Shown one piece after another: positions 1-7,152 of a DNA stretch of 10,754 nucleotides. The position numbers and the translations under genes are program-made. Every line of letters starts with the position of its first letter. Position 1 is the first letter of the stretch. Origin of the DNA: Rickettsiales bacterium (GTDB taxonomy: Bacteria; Pseudomonadota; Alphaproteobacteria; Rickettsiales; UBA1997); the NCBI GenBank assembly GCA_947441875.1, contig CANEUR010000019.1:1-10754 (forward strand), read 5' to 3'. The notes beneath the pieces were generated by a model. That model was given only the letters and a program-made list of their open reading frames with translations. It was not told the origin of the DNA and did not search any database.

Positions 1-1
1 C

Positions 2-661
2 TCTTATTTACAATTTAAATCTGTATTAATTTCTAATATTGTAATGCTGTCAATTTTGTTTTTTGGGTTATTATTTTTATTTATTTCAAATAAAAGCATA
101 ATATCCGATATAGAAACAGCAGAAAACGAAAAAATAAACCTTTCTAAATCATTAAGTTTAGTAAGAAAAGTTGCTATCGAAGGGGCATCTATTGAAGGCG
201 AGCAAGAAGATATAAGCATCGAAAGAATTGGCGATATTGGCAGAGTAGAAGAAGTTTTAGGCGATTTTCAACCAAATTTTGCCGAAACCTATACTCAACT
301 ATCTTTTGCTCGAGATATAGTAGAAATTACTAACTTTAAATATAAAGTTACCGATTTTATCACTAAATCACCAAGTAAAGGCACTAAAAAAGAAATGATT
401 TTCAACGGAATTTTATTTAATCGCAGTGGTAGTATCGACGATTTATTTATTGAATTTGATAATTTTATTAATAAAAAATTAAAATCAACCCTTACTAATT
501 TTGATGTAAAATACACCGAAATTAATCGCAACATCGATTTTAATGCCAAATTTTACGAACAACCAATCGAATTTACTTTATTAGAAAAACGAATTACCAA
601 CGAAATAGCAAAAACTCCTAACCCAGATAAAAATCAAGTTAACGAAAATGAAAATAACTAA
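2..661 (+). CDS. PilN/GspL-like bitopic pilus/secretion assembly protein (5' end cut by window edge)
   Basis: Probable inner-membrane component of a type IV pilus or type II secretion alignment complex. The frame is open to the left edge. The first ATG (base 44) falls inside the hydrophobic stretch (SVLISNIVMLSILFFG...), so the true start most likely lies upstream of the window and this is a C-terminal part. What is visible is one transmembrane helix, then a charged helical or coiled-coil segment (DIETAENEKINLSKSLSL), then an alpha/beta region of about 110 residues ending in a polar Asn/Lys-rich tail. That order matches PilN/GspL periplasmic halves. Sequence motifs are weak, so the family call rests on architecture and on the neighbours (PilO-like, PilP-like, prepilin). 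The stop overlaps the next gene by 14 bp, which implies translational coupling. A PilM-like domain or an N-terminal PilN peptide may lie just upstream. Alternative: an unrelated bitopic membrane protein. Confidence 0.6.
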   Translation, partial: SYLQFKSVLISNIVMLSILFFGLLFLFISNKSIISDIETAENEKINLSKSLSLVRKVAIEGASIEGEQEDISIERIGDIGRVEEVLGDFQPNFAETYTQLSFARDIVEITNFKYKVTDFITKSPSKGTKKEMIFNGILFNRSGSIDDLFIEFDNFINKKLKSTLTNFDVKYTEINRNIDFNAKFYEQPIEFTLLEKRITNEIAKTPNPDKNQVNENENN

Positions 662-1328
662 CCTAAAACAAAAAATTAAAATCAACATTATCATCGCTGT
701 TTTTATGATTATTTCTATTTTTTCTGTTGCTTTTTTTTATAATTACTTTAATACCAATTTTCAATCAGAAAAACTAAAACTTACCGATGACATTTCTAAT
801 ATAAAGTCAAAAATATCCGAAATAGAAGGTAAATCTCAAGAAAATAAAAAATATAAAGAAATCTGGAAAAAAATCAGTTCCAAAAAAAAGCTCAACACAG
901 GTATTAAAAATGAGGAAGTAGAAAAAATTCGCACCAACCTTGCCCAAAAATATTTTATCAACGATTCTAAATTAAAAATGAATGTGCCAGAAAACTTAAC
1001 AAATAGTGTTTTTAAAAACGAAACACTCGATATTTTATATACCGAAGGAGAGCTTACTTTTTTATCTTACAACGATGTTAAGGCAATTCAATTTGCCGAA
1101 GAATTTTATAAAAGTTTGCACGGTTATGTTATTCTTAAAAACTTTGAAATAAAACGTGAAAAAAAATATGAACCAAAAGATTTAAAAGAAATTAGCACTG
1201 GTAAAAATCAAGGACACATTTCTGGTAAAATAGAATTTGCTTGGTATGTTTTTAAAGAAAACAAAACTAAAGAAATAGCAAATGAAAACTCTATAAATAA
1301 TAATACCAAAAATTCAGAAAAGCCATAA
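648..1328 (+). CDS. PilO/GspM-like membrane protein
   Basis: Predicted 226-residue bitopic inner-membrane protein. It has a short Lys-rich cytoplasmic tail (1-11), one transmembrane helix (about 12-34), and a Lys/Glu-rich probable coiled coil (about 38-80). A C-terminal mixed alpha/beta region (about 100-203) follows, then a low-complexity Asn/Lys tail. PilO and GspM share this plan: TM, coiled coil, ferredoxin-like domain. In type IV pili PilO pairs with PilN to hold the periplasmic part of the alignment complex. The ATG at 648 overlaps the upstream gene by 14 bp, and the downstream ATG is 3 bp beyond this stop, so the three genes look like one operon. No catalytic motif is visible. Seen: topology and gene order. 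Inferred: the PilO/GspM role. Primary-sequence similarity to well-known members is too low to recognise by eye. Confidence 0.55.
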   Translation: MKITNLKQKIKINIIIAVFMIISIFSVAFFYNYFNTNFQSEKLKLTDDISNIKSKISEIEGKSQENKKYKEIWKKISSKKKLNTGIKNEEVEKIRTNLAQKYFINDSKLKMNVPENLTNSVFKNETLDILYTEGELTFLSYNDVKAIQFAEEFYKSLHGYVILKNFEIKREKKYEPKDLKEISTGKNQGHISGKIEFAWYVFKENKTKEIANENSINNNTKNSEKP

Positions 1329-1331
1329 AAA

Positions 1332-2024
1332 ATGTTTTATTTTAAATTATTATCTCTATTTCTAGTCGTTAACTTTTCGGCTCATGCTCAAGAAAAAATA
1401 ACAAACCAAACTAGTCAAATAATTGAAACAACCAATCAAAATAACCAAGAAACGAAAAAAACAGAAGCGCCAATTAACAAAACTCAAATTTCTGCTTCTT
1501 CTATAAAAAAATCTATTGAAGATTTATTTTCTGGCGCTAAAATACAATCATTAATGTTTAGCGAAACCGATTCTTCTAACATCGACAAAGCTATTGAAGC
1601 CTTTCAAAATAATCAAATATTTGAGCTAGAGAGCGAAGAAGAGAATTTAGAAAAATCAACTACTGAAGAAGCAAAAAAACTAGAGCAAGAAAATGTGAAA
1701 GCCTATATTTTTTTGTCTTCTATCTTGTATTTTGGCACCGATTCTTGGTCTTTATGGATCAACGATAAAAAATATACCGCTAAAAGCAATAAAGTAGAAA
1801 GCGAGCTTTATTTTAAATCGGTTGAAAGAGATAAAGTTAATATTATCTGGAAGTTAAGTGTTAGTAAATGGAAAATTTTATCTGGCTTACGATCTGAAAG
1901 TTTAGCTCCCAAGATCAATAACAATAATCAGGTTGAAATAGATTTTACTTTGCATCCAAATCAAACTTTTGTTCTAAGCTCAAATAAAGTAGTGAATGGT
2001 AAGGCTTTTATTGGTAAAAAATAA
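1332..2024 (+). CDS. Secreted PilP/GspC-like periplasmic protein
   Basis: A 230-residue exported protein. Residues 1-19 form a classical Sec signal peptide: Lys5, a hydrophobic core, and an AHA|Q signal peptidase I site after Ala19. A Gln/Asn/Thr/Lys-rich linker (20-60) and an acidic helical stretch (about 85-122) follow. The C-terminal domain (about 123-230) is predicted to be beta-rich. Its segment AYIFLSSILYFGTDSWSLWI, followed by a strand pair and a Val-Asn-Ile-Ile strand, resembles the homology-region fold of PilP/GspC/GspB proteins (a strand, an 'xIN(G/D)K.Y' turn, then strands). In pili PilP links the PilNO inner-membrane complex to the PilQ secretin. No lipobox Cys is present, although many PilP proteins are lipoproteins. 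The gene sits 3 bp after the PilO-like gene and 12 bp before the prepilin. The role is inferred from domain order and position. Confidence 0.5.
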   Translation: MFYFKLLSLFLVVNFSAHAQEKITNQTSQIIETTNQNNQETKKTEAPINKTQISASSIKKSIEDLFSGAKIQSLMFSETDSSNIDKAIEAFQNNQIFELESEEENLEKSTTEEAKKLEQENVKAYIFLSSILYFGTDSWSLWINDKKYTAKSNKVESELYFKSVERDKVNIIWKLSVSKWKILSGLRSESLAPKINNNNQVEIDFTLHPNQTFVLSSNKVVNGKAFIGKK

Positions 2025-2036
2025 TATAAATAATCT

Positions 2037-3119
2037 ATGCAAAACGTTTCAAATCTTAAAAAAGCATTTTCTTTAATAGAAATTTCTATAGTTTTACTCA
2101 TTATTGGCATTTTAATTTCTGGCATCTTAGTTGGGCAAGATCTTATCTTAGATGCAAAAATAAGGTCTGCTCAAAACCTCACCAAAACTTCTCCTGTTAA
2201 TAAAATACCCGATTTAACTCTATGGCTCGATGTTAATGCCGAACAATCTTTAATAACTACCGAAGTGGCCGATAGATGCTTAGAAAAATATGTGAACTAC
2301 CAAGATTTACTAGGCAACAATGTAATTTGTGCTTGGCGAGATATCAATCCCCAAAAATCTTTAGGATCAGATACATCAAAAAAAATTGCTTTAAGCATTA
2401 ATACATCTCATCCCCTCACAGCAATGCCTAACTATGTTATAAATGGCATTGGTGGTTTACCTTCTTTATATTTCGATGGTGCAGATTATTTAATTTCTAG
2501 CATACCACCGCCATCAACTAGCATAGCCAACACCATACTTAATGTCGATCTACATAATTTACTTAGCTCAAGCGAGGTTTCTTTTTTTATCGTTCAACAA
2601 TTTGAGGGGGCTTCTTCTGGCACATCAAATACAGCCACTTTATTTCATCATTCTTCGGGAAATTTTTCGATTCAAAACAATAATAGAGTATCCATAACAC
2701 CATCGGGAGGCACGGCATCAGATGAATACGGCCCTAGAATAACTTTTGTCTCTGGAGCTGATTCGGTTTTAACCACTGTAAAACCAACTTTTTCTATGAC
2801 TTTACCACAAGTTATTTCTGTTATCCGAGAAAATAGTTCCGCAAAATTATATGTTAATTCTACAGCGCAAACCATAACCAACAATGCACCAACCACATCC
2901 TTAGATAACTCTTCTTTTCCAATATCTTTAGGGGCTTTTATTACAACAGCCACAACTGGTACTCCACCAACAACAACCACCACATCATCAACAACAGCAA
3001 ACACTTTTTTTAAAGGAAAAATATCCGAAATTATCGTGTTTAACCGCAGAATATCAGAAAGAGAAAGGGTTCAGGTTGAAAATTATTTATTACAAAAATA
3101 CAAAATTAAAAAAACTTAA
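2037..3119 (+). CDS. Prepilin-like protein with C-terminal LamG/ConA-like domain
   Basis: A 360-residue type IV pilin-like protein. The leader MQNVSNLKKA is followed by FSLIEISIVLLIIGILISGI, a textbook class III prepilin signal. The predicted peptidase cut lies between Ala10 and Phe11, Glu15 is the conserved mature Glu5, and the hydrophobic helix spans about 11-33. The -1 residue is Ala, not the usual Gly. After the helix, residues about 58-355 have the marks of bacterial LamG/concanavalin-like modules: LTLWLD near 61-65, AWRD near 99-102, PSLYFDGADYL near 142-152, SFFIVQQF, a KLYVN strand near 270, and a closing KGKISEIIVFNRRISERE followed by an amphipathic helix (VENYLLQKYK). Cys81 and Cys98 could form a disulfide. 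A Thr-rich insert covers 303-323. At 360 residues it is much longer than a major pilin, so a minor, possibly tip-located adhesive pilin is likely. The ATG is 12 bp after the PilP-like stop. Confidence 0.85.
   Translation: MQNVSNLKKAFSLIEISIVLLIIGILISGILVGQDLILDAKIRSAQNLTKTSPVNKIPDLTLWLDVNAEQSLITTEVADRCLEKYVNYQDLLGNNVICAWRDINPQKSLGSDTSKKIALSINTSHPLTAMPNYVINGIGGLPSLYFDGADYLISSIPPPSTSIANTILNVDLHNLLSSSEVSFFIVQQFEGASSGTSNTATLFHHSSGNFSIQNNNRVSITPSGGTASDEYGPRITFVSGADSVLTTVKPTFSMTLPQVISVIRENSSAKLYVNSTAQTITNNAPTTSLDNSSFPISLGAFITTATTGTPPTTTTTSSTTANTFFKGKISEIIVFNRRISERERVQVENYLLQKYKIKKT
2943..3005 (+). repeat. Imperfect ACA/ACC trinucleotide tract coding a Thr-rich stretch
   Basis: This tract is made of imperfect ACA, ACC and CAA-like triplets and encodes the Thr-rich segment at residues 303-323 of the prepilin-like protein. 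It lies within the predicted LamG-like domain, just before the closing KGKISEIIVFN block. Triplet copy changes would keep the reading frame, so the loop could vary in length between strains. The reverse strand reads as a Val-rich artefactual frame. Confidence 0.6.
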
Positions 3120-3125
3120 CTAAAA

Positions 3126-4340
3126 TTGTCTAAGAAAAATTTGGTAAAAATTTATTATAATTGTCAAAATTGGGTTAAATTGTTTACAAAATATAATTTT
3201 TTACCACAAAAAACCATTTTAATATCCGATAAAAAAATTTGGCAAAATTGCCAAAAAACTTTATCACCTAGCTTTGTTAATAATTTTGCCGAGGTTTTTC
3301 TACTTAATAAACCACAAGCAAACGAAAAATATTTACAACACATAAAAAAAGCAGTATCGCAATATCAAAATATTGTAGCCTTAGGCAGTGGCACCATAAA
3401 CGATTTATGCAAGCTTATTTCACATCAACAACAAAAACCATATATTATTATTGCCTCCGCTCCTTCAATGAATGGTTATTTATCTCAAAATGCCTCTATT
3501 ACCATTAAACAACATAAAAAAACTCTATTAGCTACCCTACCCATAGTTTTGATAGCAAACACCAATATTTTACAATCTGCCCCAGAAAAGTTAATTAAAG
3601 CAGGAATTGGCGATGCAATGTGTTTTTATAACTGTTGGTTTGATTGGTGGCTTGCCAACCAAATTTTTGGCACACCTTTTTTAGCAAAACCTTTTTTGAT
3701 GCTACAAAAATTGATGCAAGAATTTTGCCAAAATTATCAACAATACCAACTAAATAATCCTAAGTTATTAAAATTATTAATGCAAATTTTATTAATTTCT
3801 GGTAAAGGAATGACCCTTGCTTCTGGCTCTTATCCTGCAAGCCAATCAGAACATTTATTAGCGCACTGCCTCACCACCAAATATAGTAAAAAATTTCAAT
3901 TTATGCTTCATGGCGAGTTAATTGCTTTTACCACTTTTGTCACCGCTCAAATACAAGAAAATCTGCTTGATAAAATTACACAAAATGATTTTTCTTGGCT
4001 TAATAAAATTTGGCAACACAATTGGCAAAAATCTGTGCAAAATTATTTTTCTAATAATGTTTATTTAGCTTGTCTGTGCGAATTTACTGCTAAAACTAAA
4101 ATTTTAGAGCATCCAAAAAAGTTATCGGCAAAAAAAATTAACAATATACAAAAAAAACTCAGCAAAATTCATTTTTCTTCTACTAAAATCAGCCAAATTT
4201 TTACTCATTTTCATATCAAACATCAAGAGCAAGATTTACCAATATCTAGCCAAGAATATAGCCAAGCTTTATATTTTGCTAAATACTTGCGAAATCGTAT
4301 TACCTGCCTTGATTTTATACCAATTCCCATCTTTAAATAA
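3126..4340 (+). CDS. Glycerol-1-phosphate dehydrogenase (AraM/EgsA)-family protein, divergent
   Basis: A 404-residue member of the iron-containing alcohol dehydrogenase / G1PDH superfamily. Classical members reduce dihydroxyacetone phosphate to sn-glycerol-1-phosphate with NAD(P)H in the cytoplasm. Visible motifs are nucleotide-binding GSGTIND (87-93), SAPSMNGYLS (111-120), AGIGDAM with Asp163, ASGSYPASQSEHLLAH with His243, and MLHGE with His262. Asp163/His243/His262 match the expected metal triad in order and spacing. Departures from the family pattern as I recall it are Asn116 for Asp in S-M-D-G, Asn145 for Asp in the I-A-D strand, and Tyr236/Gln240 where S-R-P-A-S-G is usual. Substrate may therefore differ. 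The C-terminal 120 residues are helical and Lys/Gln-rich. Translation probably starts at TTG 3126, 6 bp after the prepilin stop, since no suitable ATG precedes the first beta strand. No Shine-Dalgarno is visible. The family call is firm; the exact activity is not. Confidence 0.82.
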   Translation: MSKKNLVKIYYNCQNWVKLFTKYNFLPQKTILISDKKIWQNCQKTLSPSFVNNFAEVFLLNKPQANEKYLQHIKKAVSQYQNIVALGSGTINDLCKLISHQQQKPYIIIASAPSMNGYLSQNASITIKQHKKTLLATLPIVLIANTNILQSAPEKLIKAGIGDAMCFYNCWFDWWLANQIFGTPFLAKPFLMLQKLMQEFCQNYQQYQLNNPKLLKLLMQILLISGKGMTLASGSYPASQSEHLLAHCLTTKYSKKFQFMLHGELIAFTTFVTAQIQENLLDKITQNDFSWLNKIWQHNWQKSVQNYFSNNVYLACLCEFTAKTKILEHPKKLSAKKINNIQKKLSKIHFSSTKISQIFTHFHIKHQEQDLPISSQEYSQALYFAKYLRNRITCLDFIPIPIFK

Positions 4341-4362
4341 TCAAATAATAAATAGTAAATAG

Positions 4363-4392
4363 AAATATTGCATCTCTCATAATGCAATATTT
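4363..4392. terminator. Hairpin between convergent genes, likely shared terminator
   Basis: A perfect 11-bp inverted repeat pairs AAATATTGCAT at 4363-4373 with ATGCAATATTT at 4382-4392, around an 8-nt loop. It lies between the stop of the G1PDH-like gene and the stop of the sdhA-like gene on the other strand, and its right arm overlaps that second stop codon. On the plus strand a run of seven T follows at 4399-4405, six bases past the stem. On the minus strand the following sequence is T-rich but has no clean U-run. The stem has only two G-C pairs, so it is weak, which fits an AT-rich genome. A bidirectional terminator is inferred. Confidence 0.6.
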
Positions 4393-6130
4393 AGCGAATT
4401 TTTTTAGTGCTAAAATTAAATTTCAGTTCTTTATTAATAATATTTATATTCACCAAACTATGATGTAAGAAATTGTCATGAGCATGGGTAAAGTCGCAAC
4501 GGTAATGGCTTCCTCGACTTTCTTTTCGTTGCAGGGCAGAATATGCAACTGCCAAAGAGTTTAGAAGTAAATTTTCAGTTTCAAAATAATCATTAAGTTC
4601 GTTGTTCCACATTAAGCTTTTGTTACTTAGAGAATAACTTTGAAGCTGTGAATAAAGTAATGTATTAGTTTTTATACCTTGTTGCAATAAGTTTTCATCA
4701 CGAAAAATGCCGATAGTTTTTTCGTTATTTAGCTTTATTTGTTGTTTGATATCGGCTAAATTTTGTTTATTGCCATTTCTTGCAAAAAGTTGTTGCAAAT
4801 TGTTTATTTTATTATTAACAAGTTCATTGGCAATATTTTTATGCCAAGTAGAATCGATTTTTTCTGTCGCTATTTTTGCAGATTCTTTACCAACAATTTG
4901 CCCAAAAACCACTAGCTCTAACAATGAATTACAGCCTAATCTATTAGCTCCATGCACCGAAACACAAGCTGTTTCACCTACAGCATAAAGCCCTGCCAAA
5001 ACCTCTCCCAAAACATTGCAAGGAATACCTCCCATAGTATAATGAGCCGAAGGATGCACAGGAATAGGGCTATTAAAAACATCGATGTTGCCAAATTTAC
5101 TAGCAATTTCAATGAGGCTTGGTAGTTTTTGCAAGATGGTTTGTTTGTTTAAATGCCGGAGATCAAGATGTAAAAAATCGCTTTTTAGTGTATTTTGTTT
5201 ATCAATCAAACAACCATTACCTTTTTTAATTTCACAAGCCATGGCAATAGAAATGGCATCACGACAAGAAAGTTCCATAGTTTGTGGCTGATAATTTGCC
5301 ATAAACCGCTGATTGTGTTTGTTTAACAAATAAGCCCCCTCGCCTCGTGCTGCCTCACTAATTAAAATACCAGAATCGGCAAGACCTGTAGGGTGAAACT
5401 GCACAAATTCCATATCTTGTAGTTGTAAACCAGCTTTTAAAACAAGAGCTGTGCCATCGCCTGTGCAAATGCTAGAAGAGGTATTGTTATGATAAATTTG
5501 GCTATAGCCCCCTGTGGCTAAAATAATGGCTTTACTGGTAAAAACAATTAATTCTCCTTGATTAAAATCAATTGCCAAACATCCATAACATTGATTTTGG
5601 TAAATTAATAAATCAATCACCAAAATTTCATTAAAAATATTGATATTTCGCTTTTTAACTTGTTGCAATAAAGTGTGTAGAAGTGAATGACCAGTTTTAT
5701 CTTGGGCATAGCAGGCTCGATATGCCAAGCCACCTTTACCATAATTTAAAGATTGCCCGCCATATGGTCGTTGCTCGATTTTGCCAGAATTATCTCGAGA
5801 AAAAACCATTCCTTGATGCTCTAAAAATAAAATTGCCTCATTAGCTTTAGAGCATAAAATTTCTACCGCATCAGCATCGGCTAAATTAGCAGAACCCTTT
5901 ATAGTATCATAATAGTGCCACTGCCAGCAATCGGCAGTTACATTGCCTAAACTAGCATTAATACCACCTTGTGCAGCTACAGTATGGCTATGATTGGCAA
6001 AAACTTTACTTACTATTGCTATATTTATTTTACCATCTGCATTATCAAAAGCCGAAATTGCAGAAGTTAAGCCAGCTCCACCAGCACCAACAATTAAAAG
6101 ATCGAGTTGTTGATGCCTAACAGAAAGCAT
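4391..6130 (-). CDS. sdhA: Succinate dehydrogenase/fumarate reductase flavoprotein subunit-like protein
   Basis: An FAD-dependent dicarboxylate oxidoreductase of the SdhA/FrdA family. In complex II it oxidises succinate to fumarate and passes electrons to the iron-sulfur subunit. Numbering from the ATG at 6130: dinucleotide-binding GAGGAG (15-20), covalent-FAD motif SHTVAAQGGI with His49, RPYGGQS (121-127) and DKTGHSLLHT. Catalytic or substrate residues are His246 (FHPTG), Glu259/Arg262 (SEAARGEG), Arg290 (CRDAIS), His363 (AHYTMGG) and Arg397 (HGANRLG). C-terminal NKSLMWNNEL and RKESRGSHYR are SdhA-like. The covalent His argues against L-aspartate oxidase. The loop between MGGIPCNV and GLYAVGE is short, as in FrdA, so this is a divergent form. 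Start choice: ATG 6130 lies 1 bp after the cysK stop and leaves 9 residues before DLLIVGAGGAG. ATG 6166 gives 591 residues and overlaps cysK by 35 bp. No sdhB, sdhC or sdhD is adjacent. Confidence 0.85.
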   Translation of the reverse strand: MLSVRHQQLDLLIVGAGGAGLTSAISAFDNADGKINIAIVSKVFANHSHTVAAQGGINASLGNVTADCWQWHYYDTIKGSANLADADAVEILCSKANEAILFLEHQGMVFSRDNSGKIEQRPYGGQSLNYGKGGLAYRACYAQDKTGHSLLHTLLQQVKKRNINIFNEILVIDLLIYQNQCYGCLAIDFNQGELIVFTSKAIILATGGYSQIYHNNTSSSICTGDGTALVLKAGLQLQDMEFVQFHPTGLADSGILISEAARGEGAYLLNKHNQRFMANYQPQTMELSCRDAISIAMACEIKKGNGCLIDKQNTLKSDFLHLDLRHLNKQTILQKLPSLIEIASKFGNIDVFNSPIPVHPSAHYTMGGIPCNVLGEVLAGLYAVGETACVSVHGANRLGCNSLLELVVFGQIVGKESAKIATEKIDSTWHKNIANELVNNKINNLQQLFARNGNKQNLADIKQQIKLNNEKTIGIFRDENLLQQGIKTNTLLYSQLQSYSLSNKSLMWNNELNDYFETENLLLNSLAVAYSALQRKESRGSHYRCDFTHAHDNFLHHSLVNINIINKELKFNFSTKKIR

Positions 6131-6131
6131 A

Positions 6132-7148
6132 CTATCTATGAAATTTAAAATAAGAAATTTCGACATCAGGGCTTAAAAAACTATCTTTTACTGGCTCTTT
6201 TTTAGTAAGATCGGTAGAAAGATATTTTAAAGCAGAATCGCAAAAAATTGTAGCAACTTGATGATTTTCGTTATTACTGGCAATAATTGTTTTAAGAGCT
6301 GCCAAAAAATTACAACCAGAAGAAATGCCAACAGAAATGCCTTTTTGATTAAGTTTTTGAGCCATTAAAATAGCATCTCCATCATCTATGCTAATGATTG
6401 GATTTAGCTTGTTTAAATGTAAGATTTCAGGAATAAACTCATCGCTAATGCCTTGAATACGATGTTTGCCAATTTTTTTGCCACCAGTGGTTAAGGTTGG
6501 TGAATTTTCTGGTTCAACAGGATGGCAATTTATGTTTAAATTATGTTGCTTACAATATTGATAAAAACCCATAATAGTGCCGCCAGTTCCTACTCCTGCC
6601 ACAAAAGAGTTTAATTTTATGCCTAAACTTTGAGTTTGTTGAATAATTTCAGGAGCGGTAAAAAGAGTATGAGCATTAACATTTTCGGGATTAGTGAACT
6701 GTTCAGGGCAATAGCCATTATTTTTTTTAGCAAATTCTCTTGCCATAGCAATTGAACCTAAAAAACCACCTTCTTCTTTTGAAACCAAAACAATTTCGGC
6801 CCCAAATAATTTGACAATATCATATCTCTCTTGACTGAGCCAATTTGGCATATAAATACGCACTTTGCAATCAATTGCCCTACCAAGTGCTGCAAAAGCA
6901 ATACCAGTGTTGCCACTTGTTGCTTCAACAATAATGCTATTATTATTGATTTGCTTGTTTTCATAAGCTTTTGTTAAAATATGTAAAGCAATTCTATCTT
7001 TAATAGAGCCACTAAAATTAAAAGCCTCATATTTAGCAAAAACTGTTTTTGGCTTACCTAAATAAGTAAAGCCAACCTCAATTAATGGAGTGTTATTATA
7101 TGCTTTGTTGATGTTTTGTAAAGTTTTTACAGAATTTTGATTTAACAT
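6132..7148 (-). CDS. cysK: Cysteine synthase-family PLP enzyme
   Basis: A 338-residue fold-type II PLP enzyme of the O-acetylserine sulfhydrylase / cystathionine beta-synthase group, which would make cysteine from an activated serine and sulfide in the cytoplasm. Visible motifs are NFSGSIKDR with Lys50 as the Schiff-base lysine, EATSGNTGIA (75-84), where the Asn of SGNTG holds the PLP ring, LSQERYDIVKLFGAE (104-118), phosphate-binding GVGTGGT (185-191), RIQGISDEFIP (230-240), and VGISSG (273-278), whose Ser contacts the pyridine nitrogen. Length fits CysK (about 310-340). SGSIKDR replaces the common N-P-G-x-S-V-K-D-R, as in several cysteine synthase subfamilies, so a cystathionine beta-synthase or O-phosphoserine-using activity is possible. 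No C-terminal CBS domain is present. It starts 4 bp after the methyltransferase stop and ends 1 bp before the preferred sdhA start, inside one operon. Confidence 0.88.
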   Translation of the reverse strand: MLNQNSVKTLQNINKAYNNTPLIEVGFTYLGKPKTVFAKYEAFNFSGSIKDRIALHILTKAYENKQINNNSIIVEATSGNTGIAFAALGRAIDCKVRIYMPNWLSQERYDIVKLFGAEIVLVSKEEGGFLGSIAMAREFAKKNNGYCPEQFTNPENVNAHTLFTAPEIIQQTQSLGIKLNSFVAGVGTGGTIMGFYQYCKQHNLNINCHPVEPENSPTLTTGGKKIGKHRIQGISDEFIPEILHLNKLNPIISIDDGDAILMAQKLNQKGISVGISSGCNFLAALKTIIASNNENHQVATIFCDSALKYLSTDLTKKEPVKDSFLSPDVEISYFKFHR

Positions 7149-7152
7149 TTAG

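Noticed and set aside
295..549. Minus-strand open frame inside the PilN-like gene
   Set aside because: It lies fully antisense to a better-supported gene, with no family motif and no operon context.
2672..3004. Minus-strand open frame of 110 codons, Val-rich
   Set aside because: It mirrors the ACA/ACC tract and the prepilin gene on the other strand, has no recognisable domain, and its composition is an artefact of the repeat.
4390..4414. Second small inverted repeat TTTAGC/GCTAAA next to the convergent hairpin
   Set aside because: It is only 6 bp, lies inside the sdhA-like coding end, and encloses the T-run; probably chance.
4707..4988. Plus-strand open frame with hydrophobic N-terminus, antisense to the sdhA-like gene
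   Set aside because: The opposite strand encodes conserved catalytic motifs, and this frame resembles no known protein.
4391..6130. L-aspartate oxidase (NadB) as the identity of the flavoprotein
   Set aside because: It carries the S-H-T-V-A-A covalent-FAD His and SdhA-type C-terminal motifs, which NadB lacks.
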